Made by a program: the position numbers and the translations under genes. A DNA stretch of 11,320 nt from Gp6-AA45 sp035652075. Lineage in GTDB: Bacteria > Acidobacteriota > Vicinamibacteria > Vicinamibacterales > CAVVIG01. The notes below the pieces were generated by a model that ran no database searches, was not told where the DNA came from, and was given only the letters and a program-made list of their open reading frames with translations. Position 1 is the stretch's first letter. Every line of letters starts with the position of its first letter. Positions 5,442 through 11,320 of this stretch are shown here, in pieces. The stretch is taken from positions 1-11,320 of the forward strand of contig DASREL010000174.1 of the NCBI GenBank assembly GCA_035652075.1, given 5' to 3'.

Positions 5442-6995
5442 TCAGGACGGAACGCCGGACGGCCGACGGGCCTCCGGCACCGGCCTGACGATGTGCAGCC
5501 GACGCATCGTCGAGACGAGCGACGTGCGTTTCAGCCCGAGGCGGGCCGCAGCGCCCTTGGGACCGCCGATCACCCAATTCGTTTCGGCCAGCGCGCGGAG
5601 GATGTGTTCGCGTTCGGCGTCTTCGAGCGTCACCGCGGTGGACATCGGCGGCGCCGTCGTTTCGATTTCGGCGCGCGGGACGGCGAGGACGGAGCCGCGC
5701 GACAGGATGACGGCCCGTTCGATCACGTTCTGCAGCTCGCGCACGTTGCCTGGCCACGGCCACCGGCAGAGGAGATCCATCGTCTCGCGCGACACCGACT
5801 CGATGGGCTTTCGCAGCCGCTTCGCAAACCGCTGCACGAAGTAGTGCACGAGCGGTGGGATGTCTTCGCGTCGCTCGCGAAGCGGCGGAATACGGACGGG
5901 GAAGACGTTCAGGCGGTAGTACAGGTCGGACCGGAATTCGCGCTTGCCGACCATCTCCTCGAGGTTGCGATTCGTGGCGGCGATCAGACGGAAGTCGACG
6001 CGGATTGTCCGCGTGCTTCCGAGGCGTTCGATCTCGTGCTCTTGCAGGACGCGCAGAAGCTTCGATTGGAGATCCAGCGGCACGTCGCCGATTTCGTCGA
6101 GGAACAGCGTTCCCTGATGGGCAAGCTCGAATCGCCCGACCTTCTGCGACATCGCGCCTGTGAACGCGCCCTTCTCGTGGCCGAACCATTCGCTTTCGAG
6201 GAGGCCGGCCGGTGACGTCGTGCAGTTCACGGTCACCAGCGTCCGCTTGCTGCGATCGCTCGCGGCGTGCACCGCCCGCGCGAGGAGCTCCTTGCCGGTG
6301 CCGGTTTCGCCCAGCAGCAGCACGGTCGTGTCGGTCGGCGCGACCGTCGCGATTTCGTCGAGGATGCGCTGCAGCGCGCGGCTTTCGCCCACGATCTCTT
6401 CGAACCGGTTCGATCCGCGGATCTCTTCCTGGAGATAGACGTTCTCCCGCGCGAGCGCTTCTTTCAGCGCGGCGATCTCCTCGAACGCCAGCGCGTTCTC
6501 GAGCGCGATGGCGACCTGCGCAGCGACTTGTGTCACGCGATCCAGGTCATCGCGCGTGAACGGATCGGCGGTGAGGCGCCCGAGCGACAGGATGCCGAGG
6601 ACGCGCCGCGGCGTCGACAGCGGCGCGTTGCAAATCCGCTTCACGCCCGACGCGAGGACCTGCGCGTGCAGGGCTTCCCATCCGGCGGGATTCGCGTTCG
6701 GCACGTCAATGTCGACGGCGCGGTCGAGCGGCGCGAGCCACGATTTGTACGGTTCGGCATCCGGTCGAATCTGCGGCGCGAGATCGTTCGGCCATGCCGG
6801 CGCCGAGGGATCGATCACGAACGCACCGACCTTCTCCTGGTCGAAGAGGAACACGTTCAAATGGTCGTGAGGAACGATTCGGTGCACGTTGGGCGCGATC
6901 GCGGCGCGTAACGCGGCGACGTCGCGTTGCGTGACGACGGCGTTGGTGACTTCGAGCAGCGTGCGCCAGTAGTCGCGCTCGGCTTCGATCGACAT
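5442..6995 (-). CDS. GAF-domain sigma54-dependent transcriptional activator (Fis family)
   Basis: 517 residues, complete. A GAF sensor domain covers about 15-170 (ending in QVAIALENALAFEEI), followed by a coiled linker (171-195). The AAA+ domain covers about 197-432, with Walker A GETGTGKE (229-236), the sigma54-contacting GAFTGA loop (276-281), Walker B GTLFLDEIGD (295-304), sensor I AATNRNL (339-345) and the FRSDLYYRLNVF arginine-finger region (354-365). A Fis-type helix-turn-helix is at about 456-502 (GAAARLGLKRTSL). All parts needed to hydrolyse ATP and open sigma54 promoters are present. The order resembles FhlA/NorR-type regulators; the GAF ligand is unknown. One small deviation is SEWFGHEKGAFTGA, where SELFGHEKGAFTGA is usual. 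It diverges from the SYLF gene at 7155, a possible target, but I found no -24/-12 promoter in the gap. Confidence 0.95.
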   Translation of the reverse strand: MSIEAERDYWRTLLEVTNAVVTQRDVAALRAAIAPNVHRIVPHDHLNVFLFDQEKVGAFVIDPSAPAWPNDLAPQIRPDAEPYKSWLAPLDRAVDIDVPNANPAGWEALHAQVLASGVKRICNAPLSTPRRVLGILSLGRLTADPFTRDDLDRVTQVAAQVAIALENALAFEEIAALKEALARENVYLQEEIRGSNRFEEIVGESRALQRILDEIATVAPTDTTVLLLGETGTGKELLARAVHAASDRSKRTLVTVNCTTSPAGLLESEWFGHEKGAFTGAMSQKVGRFELAHQGTLFLDEIGDVPLDLQSKLLRVLQEHEIERLGSTRTIRVDFRLIAATNRNLEEMVGKREFRSDLYYRLNVFPVRIPPLRERREDIPPLVHYFVQRFAKRLRKPIESVSRETMDLLCRWPWPGNVRELQNVIERAVILSRGSVLAVPRAEIETTAPPMSTAVTLEDAEREHILRALAETNWVIGGPKGAAARLGLKRTSLVSTMRRLHIVRPVPEARRPSGVPS

Positions 6996-7140
6996 ACGTG
7001 CCTCGGCAGCATCGTACTGCCTTTATCGCGTCACGACACACGCCGAGGGGATCACATTGAAATGGCCGCAACTCCCGGCGAGTCAGACGCATACCCGCGA
7101 ACGCGGGATGCGGAATCGAACTTGCCATTCTCGTATCGCA

Positions 7141-7148
7141 AAAAGGAG
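7141..7148 (+). promoter_or_regulatory. Shine-Dalgarno (AAAAGGAG) that sets the SYLF start
   Basis: AAAAGGAG lies six bases before ATG 7155. It fixes that start although the frame is open back to 6927, where the upstream residues overlap the divergent activator gene and look non-coding. Confidence 0.75.
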
Positions 7149-7154
7149 TTGGCA

Positions 7155-7856
7155 ATGATCTCCCACGTTACGAAGGTGATCGTCATGGTCGGGTTCGCCG
7201 CTGCGTCACTGGGCGCAGGCTCGCCCGATCACCGCGAGCAGATGCGGCAGGAAGCGGCGTCGCAATCGGCAAAGGCTGCGAAGGCGTTTAACGCCATCAT
7301 GGCCGTCCCGGACAAGGCAATTCCCCAGGACTTGATCGCCAACGCCAAGGCGATTGCGGTGTTTCCGGACGTCGTCAAGGTCGCGTTCGCGTTTGGTGGC
7401 GAAGGCGGTCGCGGCGTGGTCAGCCGGCGCGTCGGCGATGGATGGGGCGCACCGGTCTTTCTGCGCGCGGGTGGCGGCAGCTTCGGACCGCAGATCGGCG
7501 TGTCCTCCACCGACCTCTTCGTCCTGTTGATGACGGACGAGAGCGTCGATTCGCTGCTGAAGGACCGCGTCGGCCTGGGCGGTGAAGCCGGCGTCGCGGC
7601 GGGCCCGGTTGGCCGCAACGCCGGCGCGGCGACCGACGCGCGGCTGCACGCCGCGATCCTCTCGTACTCGCGCAGCCGCGGCCTGTTCGCGGGCCTCGCG
7701 TTGAAAGGCGTCGTCGTCACCGCTGAAGATGACCTGAACCTCGCCGTCTACAACAAGACCGCGGAGGAATTGCTCACGGCGTCGCCAGATGGTCAAGGCA
7801 CGATCGAGTCGGACCTCGACGCGTTTCCTCGCGCGTTGGTTCGCTATACGCGGTAA
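7155..7856 (+). CDS. Exported SYLF (Ysc84) lipid-binding domain protein
   Basis: 233 residues. A basic start and hydrophobic stretch (MISHVTKVIVMVGFAAASLG) form a signal peptide likely cleaved near residue 20-22. A helical region follows (residues 23-60, ending FNAIMAVPDKAIPQDLI). Residues about 63-230 are the SYLF domain (PF04366): NAKAIAVFPDVVKVAF, GGEGGRGVVSRRV, GWGAPVFLRAGGGSFGPQIG, a DLFVLLM block and the late SYSRSRGLFAGLALKG motif. SYLF domains bind membrane phospholipids; bacterial members are small periplasmic or outer-membrane-associated proteins. The DoxX-like gene starts 21 bases after the stop, so the two form a pair. The start is set by the strong AAAAGGAG at 7141-7148. Length and motifs look intact. 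Confidence 0.93.
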   Translation: MISHVTKVIVMVGFAAASLGAGSPDHREQMRQEAASQSAKAAKAFNAIMAVPDKAIPQDLIANAKAIAVFPDVVKVAFAFGGEGGRGVVSRRVGDGWGAPVFLRAGGGSFGPQIGVSSTDLFVLLMTDESVDSLLKDRVGLGGEAGVAAGPVGRNAGAATDARLHAAILSYSRSRGLFAGLALKGVVVTAEDDLNLAVYNKTAEELLTASPDGQGTIESDLDAFPRALVRYTR

Positions 7857-7877
7857 TCACGCCCAACGGAGATCTCT

Positions 7878-8201
7878 ATGTTTGTTGTTCAAGTCGTTCT
7901 CGCCGTCGTGTTTGTGGCTGCCGGCGTGATGAAACTCGCGAAGACGCGCGACGAGGTCGCACACAACCCGCAGTTCTCGGCGGCACAGGTCAGGTTACTT
8001 GGCGCCGCCGAACTGCTCGGTGCCGTCGGCCTCGTCGCGCCGACGATCACCGGCGTCGCTCCGTTCCTGACACGCGTGGCAGCCGCGTGTCTCGCCACGC
8101 TGATGGGCGGCGCCGTCGCGACGCTCGCAATCGGCCGCAAGCAGGCGATCGTCCCGACGGTCGTGGCCCTGGTGTTGATCGCGATCGCAACCGTGCGTTG
8201 A
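7878..8201 (+). CDS. DoxX-like small membrane protein
   Basis: 107 residues with four hydrophobic helices (about 1-18, 38-58, 61-82 and 88-106). The opening FVVQVVLAVVFVAAGVMKLA, the AAELLGAVGLVAP block and the short length are typical of the DoxX-like family (PF13564). Members are inner-membrane proteins; some associate with quinone- or redox-related complexes, but the function here is unknown. GGAG at 7868-7871 precedes ATG 7878 by six bases. It follows the SYLF gene closely, so it is probably on the same transcript. A perfect hairpin begins 38 bases past the stop (8239-8258). Confidence 0.87.
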   Translation: MFVVQVVLAVVFVAAGVMKLAKTRDEVAHNPQFSAAQVRLLGAAELLGAVGLVAPTITGVAPFLTRVAAACLATLMGGAVATLAIGRKQAIVPTVVALVLIAIATVR

Positions 8202-8238
8202 ACGACTGCCAAGTCGCGGGAAGCCAGCAACGGCCAGA

Positions 8239-8258
8239 TCGCGAGTGTCAACTCGCGA
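8239..8258 (+). terminator. Perfect 8-bp hairpin after the SYLF-DoxX pair
   Basis: TCGCGAGT (8239-8246) and ACTCGCGA (8251-8258) pair perfectly around a four-base loop (GTCA), 38 bases beyond the DoxX-like stop. The position suits a transcription terminator, but there is no T tract after it. Confidence 0.45.
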
Positions 8259-8442
8259 GCCGCGGTGTTCACGGAACCTTGTGAAGCTAGCTGGGTCTAA
8301 CCGTCGTGGGCCCACTCGGTCGTCTTAAAGAGAGTCACATGCCGCATGCAACTCGCGGGGTTCTCCCGCTCGTGGCATCCCGCTTCTTCTGTTGCTCTCT
8401 GTTGTGATCCCGGTATCGTCGGAGCGTCCGTTATTGGTCTCG

Positions 8443-8707
8443 CGTCAGGCGCTGCTCGGCGGATTCGCGGCGAACCGCGCGCTCGAAGTCCACGGCGAGC
8501 GGATGCTGAACGAGAACTACAAGCCGGGTTTTCGGACCCCCTTGTACCAGAAGGACCTGCGCCTCGCAGGCGAAGCGGCGATGGCGAGCGGCGTCGCGAT
8601 GCCGGCAACGGCAATCGTGACGCAGTGATCAACGCGCTCGTCGCGTCGGGCGGCGGCGATTTCGGTACGCGGCCCTGGGCACGGTCCTGTTCAAGCTCTC
8701 CCGATGA
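8443..8707 (+). pseudogene. C-terminal remnant of a tartronate semialdehyde reductase/3-hydroxyisobutyrate dehydrogenase-type gene
   Basis: Three reading frames joined end to end rebuild the end of a beta-hydroxyacid dehydrogenase close to 2-hydroxy-3-oxopropionate reductase. The first (from 8443) reads RQALLGGFAANRALEVHGER, then PGFRTPLYQKDLRLAGEAAM and MPATAIVTQ before a TGA at 8626. The second continues as INALVASGGGDF. The third (from 8666) gives YAALGTVLFKLSR and a stop at 8705-8707. Each frame change fits one missing base. The NAD-binding Rossmann domain and the GxxxKxxxN catalytic lysine region, about 190 residues, are absent: the DoxX-like gene ends only 240 bases upstream. The fragment cannot be an active enzyme. 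Known members reduce tartronate semialdehyde to glycerate. Identification is from memory of the family's C-terminal motifs. Confidence 0.75.
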
Positions 8708-8741
8708 AACCTTTCCGGCCCCGCGGCGGTAAGACGAGTAG

Positions 8742-9284
8742 ATGCCGATGCCGGACGAGCCCGATCCCGACGTTCTGAGGCGGTTCGCGCAGGGCGACCT
8801 GGCCGCCTTCGAGGCGCTCTTCCGGCGCTTCGAAGGTGACGTGTTTCGCTGGACCGTTCGGATCCTCCGCGACGAGGGCGCCGCCGAGGACGTGCTCGTC
8901 GACGCCTTCTGGCGCGCCTACCGCAGCCGCGCGCGGTTCGACCCGTCGCGCAGCTTCGGCGCCTGGATACGCCGGATTGCGACCAACGCTGCGCGCGATC
9001 ACCTGCGCGACGCGCGTACGCGCCGGACGTGGGTTCCGGTCGTCGACGACACGCTGGCGGCGCTGCCGGCCGTCGACCTTCACGTGCGCGACGCCGTCGC
9101 GCGCGCGTTTCGCACGCTCTCTCCGAAACTGCGCATCGTCGCCACGCTCGCCCTTGTCGACGACCGGCCGCACGCCGAGATCGCCGATGCGCTCGGCGTG
9201 CCGGTCAGCACGATCAAATCGCGGGTCTTTCGCGCCGTCCGCGTGCTGCGGCGCGAGCTCGCGCGACTGGGAGTTCAACGATGA
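8742..9284 (+). CDS. ECF-type RNA polymerase sigma factor
   Basis: 180 residues. Sigma region 2 is at about 22-95 (AFEALFRRFEGDVFRW, then AEDVLVDAFWRAYRSRARFD and GAWIRRIATNAARDHLRD), and region 4 at about 116-170 (FRTLSPKLRIVATLALVDDR, HAEIADALGVPVSTIKSRVF, then RAVRVLRREL). Regions 1 and 3 are absent, as expected for an extracytoplasmic-function sigma factor. It should direct RNA polymerase to a small regulon in response to an envelope or other signal. ATG 8742 is followed by a second ATG at 8748; the Shine-Dalgarno is weak. The stop overlaps the start of the next gene as ATGA (9281-9284), which implies translational coupling to its likely regulator. No autoregulated promoter could be recognised by eye. 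Confidence 0.93.
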   Translation: MPMPDEPDPDVLRRFAQGDLAAFEALFRRFEGDVFRWTVRILRDEGAAEDVLVDAFWRAYRSRARFDPSRSFGAWIRRIATNAARDHLRDARTRRTWVPVVDDTLAALPAVDLHVRDAVARAFRTLSPKLRIVATLALVDDRPHAEIADALGVPVSTIKSRVFRAVRVLRRELARLGVQR

Positions 9285-9490
9285 CCGACGAGGATCTCCG
9301 TCTCCTGCTGCGATCGGTGCAGCCGCCGATCGACGATCGTACACCGACCCGCGACCTGTGGCCGCGCGTCATGGAACGCATCGACGGAGGGCCGACGGTG
9401 TCCGCGGTCGACGTGGGAATGGCCGCGCTCGTCGCGATCGTGCTGGCGGCGTATCCCAAGCTGCTGTGGCTGCTCGCGTACCACCTGTGA
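9281..9490 (+). CDS. Small membrane-anchored protein, putative anti-sigma partner
   Basis: 69 residues from ATG 9281, sharing the ATGA with the sigma-factor stop. The N-terminal half is soluble and charged (MTDEDLRLLLRSVQPPIDDR, then TRDLWPRVMERID). One membrane helix follows at about 46-65 (VGMAALVAIVLAAYPKLLWL), and only YHL follows the helix. A cytoplasmic N-terminus with a single membrane anchor, coupled to an ECF gene, is the arrangement of anti-sigma factors. However, it is far shorter than usual and lacks the HxxxCxxC zinc motif (no cysteine at all) and any periplasmic sensor domain. I recall short proteins with the same PSRDLWPRV...WLLAYHL layout next to acidobacterial ECF genes. The anti-sigma role is inference from position and topology. 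Confidence 0.7.
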   Translation: MTDEDLRLLLRSVQPPIDDRTPTRDLWPRVMERIDGGPTVSAVDVGMAALVAIVLAAYPKLLWLLAYHL

Positions 9491-9495
9491 GGAGG
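9489..9495 (+). promoter_or_regulatory. Shine-Dalgarno GAGGAGG for the 9501 gene
   Basis: GAGGAGG overlaps the stop codon of the 69-residue gene and lies five bases before ATG 9501, indicating tightly linked translation within the ECF operon. Confidence 0.6.
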
Positions 9496-9500
9496 CTGTC

Positions 9501-9935
9501 ATGAGACCGCATCCGTATCTCCGCGCGTACATGGCCGGCATCGTCGTGCCGACGCTGTTTCTCCTCGTCATCATCACCGTGTTCGCCTGGCACCGCTACT
9601 ACTTCGAAGTGCCGAACCAGTTCGTGATCCCGCTGCCAGGGCGTCCGCTCGAACGCGCACTGATCTTTCCGATGGCCGTCGTGCCGAACGTGTGGGGGCT
9701 GTGGAATGTGGCGCATCAGATGGTGCGCGATCGCCTGCGACTCTCGCTCGGCATCTTCGGATCGCTGATGCCGCTGGTACTGATGCCGGGCGGCTTTGCG
9801 CTCGCGCGCGCGCTGGACGTGTTCACCATTCAGTGGCGCTTCACAATCCCGATGGTGCCGATCGCGATGGTCGTGTACTACCTCGCGTGGAAGTATTTCG
9901 TCGGCTATCTGAACGCGGAGGTCGGGATCGCTTGA
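9501..9935 (+). CDS. Four-helix membrane protein of the ECF cassette, function unknown
   Basis: 144 residues with hydrophobic helices at about 9-29, 52-70, 83-104 and 115-136. The N-terminus MRPHPYLRAYMAGIVVPTLF runs straight into the first helix, and a short loop (HRYYFEVPNQFVIPLPGRPL) follows. No catalytic motif or named domain is recognisable. It starts 10 bases after the 69-residue protein with an excellent Shine-Dalgarno, so it is the third gene of the ECF operon. I remember similar unnamed proteins (PNVWGLWNV, RLRLSLGIFGSLMPLVLMP) in the same place after ECF genes. Possible roles are signal sensing for the sigma factor or being its target; neither can be decided from sequence. A small inverted repeat lies 19 bases after the stop. 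Confidence 0.8.
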   Translation: MRPHPYLRAYMAGIVVPTLFLLVIITVFAWHRYYFEVPNQFVIPLPGRPLERALIFPMAVVPNVWGLWNVAHQMVRDRLRLSLGIFGSLMPLVLMPGGFALARALDVFTIQWRFTIPMVPIAMVVYYLAWKYFVGYLNAEVGIA

Positions 9936-9954
9936 CTGGTGCAATGGGCGCAGC

Positions 9955-9970
9955 AGACGGTCTACCGTCT
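9955..9970 (+). terminator. Inverted repeat after the ECF operon
   Basis: AGACGGT (9955-9961) and ACCGTCT (9964-9970) are perfect inverted copies two bases apart, so a 6-bp stem with a four-base loop can form, 19 bases beyond the 9501-9935 stop. There is no T tract. It could instead be part of the insertion remnant that follows. Confidence 0.35.
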
Positions 9971-10022
9971 GAGCCAGCGCCGGGCCGCGCGGGGCTCATT
10001 CCAGTGCACAACGGGACGCGTG

Positions 10023-10482
10023 TTCACGCGAGAGGCGCTGGCTCTCGTTGCCGACCGATCACTGACCGGGGTGAAGATGGCGGCGGCGCTGACGCCGATC
10101 GTCGCCCGTCGCGGCGCGCCGACGGCGATTACCGTCGACAATGGCGAGTTCGTCGGCCGGGCGAGAGATGGGTGGGCGTACACGCACGACGTGTGGCTTG
10201 AGTTCATTCGGCCGGGCAAGCCCGTGGAAAATGCGTTCATCGAAAGCCTCAATGGTCGGTCCGCGACGAATGCCTCACGTCCACGTCTTTGCGTCGACGG
10301 TCGAAGCGCAACGCGTGCTCGACGCCTGGCGCGATGATTACAATTACGTCCGCCCCCACAGCAGCTTGCAGGATCGAACGCCGGCTGCGGTGAGCGCTCT
10401 GTGGGCGACTCACGTCTGCCACGTGAGTCGACTGCACTTCGGAAAGACCGAGTCGAAACCGAGATCGCAGGTCGCTTCGTGA
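10023..10482 (+). pseudogene. IS3-family transposase remnant (C-terminal part of OrfB, rve/DDE domain)
   Basis: The remnant begins at about 10023 with FTREALALVADRSLTG and continues through IVARRGAPTAITVDNGEFVG and FIRPGKPVENAFIESLNGR. These match the integrase core of IS3-family OrfB proteins. The second catalytic Asp (VDNG, 10137-10139) and the Glu (FIES, 10242-10244) are present, while the first Asp and the whole N-terminal half are gone. After NGR (10257-10259) the frame breaks: RDECL follows in a second frame, and VHVFASTVEAQRVLDAWRDD, YNYVRPHSSLQDRTPAAVSA and LW in a third, ending at the stop 10480-10482. Each break fits one lost base. VDNG-EF also lacks the residue usually found between G and E. 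No OrfA, no terminal inverted repeats and no target duplication are visible. It cannot transpose. Confidence 0.88.
10406..10430. terminator. Perfect 10-bp hairpin at the end of the IS3 remnant
   Basis: CGACTCACGT (10406-10415) pairs perfectly with ACGTGAGTCG (10421-10430) around CTGCC. It lies directly after the last conserved transposase residues (SALW). No T tract follows. It may be an element-derived structure or a bidirectional terminator. Confidence 0.4.
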
Positions 10483-10618
10483 CTATTTCGCCGTACTGAA
10501 TTTGCGGGGCGGGTCGCACGGGCATGGGTTACCGCCCTGCCGGCCCTATCCGGAACAAGAACCGCGCCTTTCGCGCGACCGTCCGCGGAATTTACTGTGC
10601 ACGTTTGGGAGCGCACGG

Positions 10619-10624
10619 TATAGT
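10619..10624 (+). promoter_or_regulatory. Possible -10 element (TATAGT) for the cytochrome gene
   Basis: TATAGT lies 51 bases before the cytochrome ATG in the gap after the IS3 remnant. The hexamer 17 bases upstream (TGTGCA, 10596-10601) is only a weak -35 match, so the call is tentative. Confidence 0.35.
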
Positions 10625-10662
10625 CGCGCGTCCCACACTCCCTCGGAAATGCGTTTTCGCTC

Positions 10663-10670
10663 GAAGGAGA
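10663..10670 (+). promoter_or_regulatory. Shine-Dalgarno (GAAGGAGA) that sets the cytochrome start
   Basis: GAAGGAGA lies five bases before ATG 10676. It fixes this start over the longer open frame from 10502, whose first 58 residues have no protein-like pattern and precede an obvious signal peptide. Confidence 0.7.
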
Positions 10671-10675
10671 GACCG

Positions 10676-11311
10676 ATGCTACACCGACCCCGCTGGATCA
10701 TGGCCACTGCAGTTTTCGCGACGGTCCTCGTCATGGCGTTCGCGTCCGCGCCAATCGGGCGCGCCGCCGGCGCTGACGATGACGACTCGAAAATCCAACG
10801 CGGATTCGCAATTGCGCCGGTGCCGCTGCACCTGAAGGGGAAAAACCGCGAACTCGTCGGCATGGGTAGCTACATCGTCAACGCGATTGGCGACTGCAAC
10901 GGTTGCCATGCGGGTCCATCAGCGGCCGATCCAACAGTCGCCGCCGAATATGCGCCCGGGGGCGATCCGTTCCAAGGGCAGAAGGCGGTCGTGAATCAAC
11001 AGGCGTACCTGGCCGGGGGAACGTTGTTGTTCGGGCCGTTCATCCCGCGCAATCTGACGCCGGACAAAACGGGACGGCCTGAGGGTGGGGCGTCGTATCA
11101 AGAGTTCCTGAGCATTCTCCGCACGGGCATCGATCCCGATCAGGCGCACCCGCAGTTTGGGCCGTTTCTTCAAGTGATGCCGTGGCCGACATTTCACCAC
11201 ATGACCGATCAGGACATCCGCGCGATCTATGAGTACCTGAGTGCGATCCCCTGCATTGAAGGCGATCCCGGGCTGCCGAACCCGCGACCCATCGGCACTC
11301 GGTGCCAGTAG
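10676..11311 (+). CDS. Exported mono-haem c-type cytochrome
   Basis: 211 residues. The N-terminus (basic MLHRPRW, hydrophobic core 8-25, APIGRAAG) is a signal peptide likely cleaved at about residue 30. A single haem-attachment motif CNGCH is at 74-78, inside LVGMGSYIVNAIGDCNGCHAG, as in class I cytochromes c. The probable axial Met is M168 (LQVMPWP), followed by the usual C-terminal helix DIRAIYEYLSAIP. The middle holds a long insert (GGTLLFGPFIPRNLTPDKTG) typical of larger single-haem cytochromes that pass electrons from periplasmic dehydrogenases. Two extra cysteines (C193, C210) sit in the tail and might form a disulfide. It seems to be transcribed alone after the IS3 remnant; its partner may lie beyond the right edge. 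It acts in the periplasm. Confidence 0.92.
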   Translation: MLHRPRWIMATAVFATVLVMAFASAPIGRAAGADDDDSKIQRGFAIAPVPLHLKGKNRELVGMGSYIVNAIGDCNGCHAGPSAADPTVAAEYAPGGDPFQGQKAVVNQQAYLAGGTLLFGPFIPRNLTPDKTGRPEGGASYQEFLSILRTGIDPDQAHPQFGPFLQVMPWPTFHHMTDQDIRAIYEYLSAIPCIEGDPGLPNPRPIGTRCQ

Positions 11312-11320
11312 CGTGCTGCG

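Noticed and set aside
5197..6189. 330-residue minus-strand open frame
   Set aside because: It overlaps the sigma54 activator and HdeD-like genes in other frames, is Arg/Pro/Ala-rich and has no recognisable motif: a GC-rich shadow frame.
6927..7154. N-terminal extension of the SYLF protein back to 6927
   Set aside because: It would overlap the divergent activator gene and place residues before a clear signal peptide; AAAAGGAG at 7141 marks ATG 7155.
8339..8442. Small ORF at ATG 8339 and a hydrophobic run (IPLLLLLSVVIPVSS) in frame with the dehydrogenase fragment
   Set aside because: Looks a little like a broken signal peptide, but needs a frame change, does not match the dehydrogenase family and is too short to support.
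10502..10675. N-terminal extension of the cytochrome
   Set aside because: The 58 extra residues are unpatterned and precede the signal peptide; GAAGGAGA marks ATG 10676.

Overview
This 11.3 kb window is GC-rich and tightly packed. It looks like the chromosome of an environmental, probably Acidobacteriota-type bacterium. That placement is inference only: it rests on codon use, on the mix of families (SYLF, DUF1003, HdeD/DUF308, STAS, ECF sigma, GAF-sigma54 activator) and on my memory of similar unnamed proteins from that phylum. I found no rRNA, tRNA or CRISPR array.

Layout. (1) Left edge: the 5' part of a minus-strand conserved gene (1-239), then a divergent small membrane protein (369-776) that appears to have lost its middle. 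(2) 777-1372: almost 600 bases with no gene I can support and several inverted repeats. (3) 1373-5434: five plus-strand genes that overlap or nearly touch and look like one operon. They encode an AI-2E-family permease, an unrecognised exported 360-residue protein, a cyclic-nucleotide-binding-fold/DUF1003 membrane protein, a STAS-domain protein fused in frame to a charged helical tail with its own embedded Shine-Dalgarno, and an HdeD-like membrane protein. (4) 5442-6995, minus: a complete GAF-AAA+-Fis sigma54 activator, convergent with the operon (7 bases between stops). (5) 7155-8201: an exported SYLF-domain protein and a DoxX-like membrane protein, divergent from the activator. (6) 8443-8707: a broken C-terminal fragment of a tartronate-semialdehyde-reductase-like dehydrogenase. 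(7) 8742-9935: an ECF sigma factor, a 69-residue membrane-anchored partner coupled by an ATGA overlap, and a 144-residue membrane protein. (8) 10023-10482: a frameshifted remnant of an IS3-family transposase. (9) 10676-11311: an exported mono-haem cytochrome c.

How it fits together. Apart from the cytochrome and the remnants, the intact genes lean toward membrane or envelope homeostasis (HdeD, AI-2E, DUF1003, SYLF, DoxX) and signalling (cNMP fold, STAS, ECF sigma, sigma54 activator). The 1373-5434 cluster is the most system-like part. The ECF cassette is a separate signalling unit. The gene-poor gaps hold debris: the four frameshifts in the two pseudogenes are all explained by loss of single bases. 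I did not find a clearly unprecedented system. The best leads are the STAS/tail fusion, the unnamed 360-residue operon partner, the minimal anti-sigma candidate and the internally deleted membrane protein.
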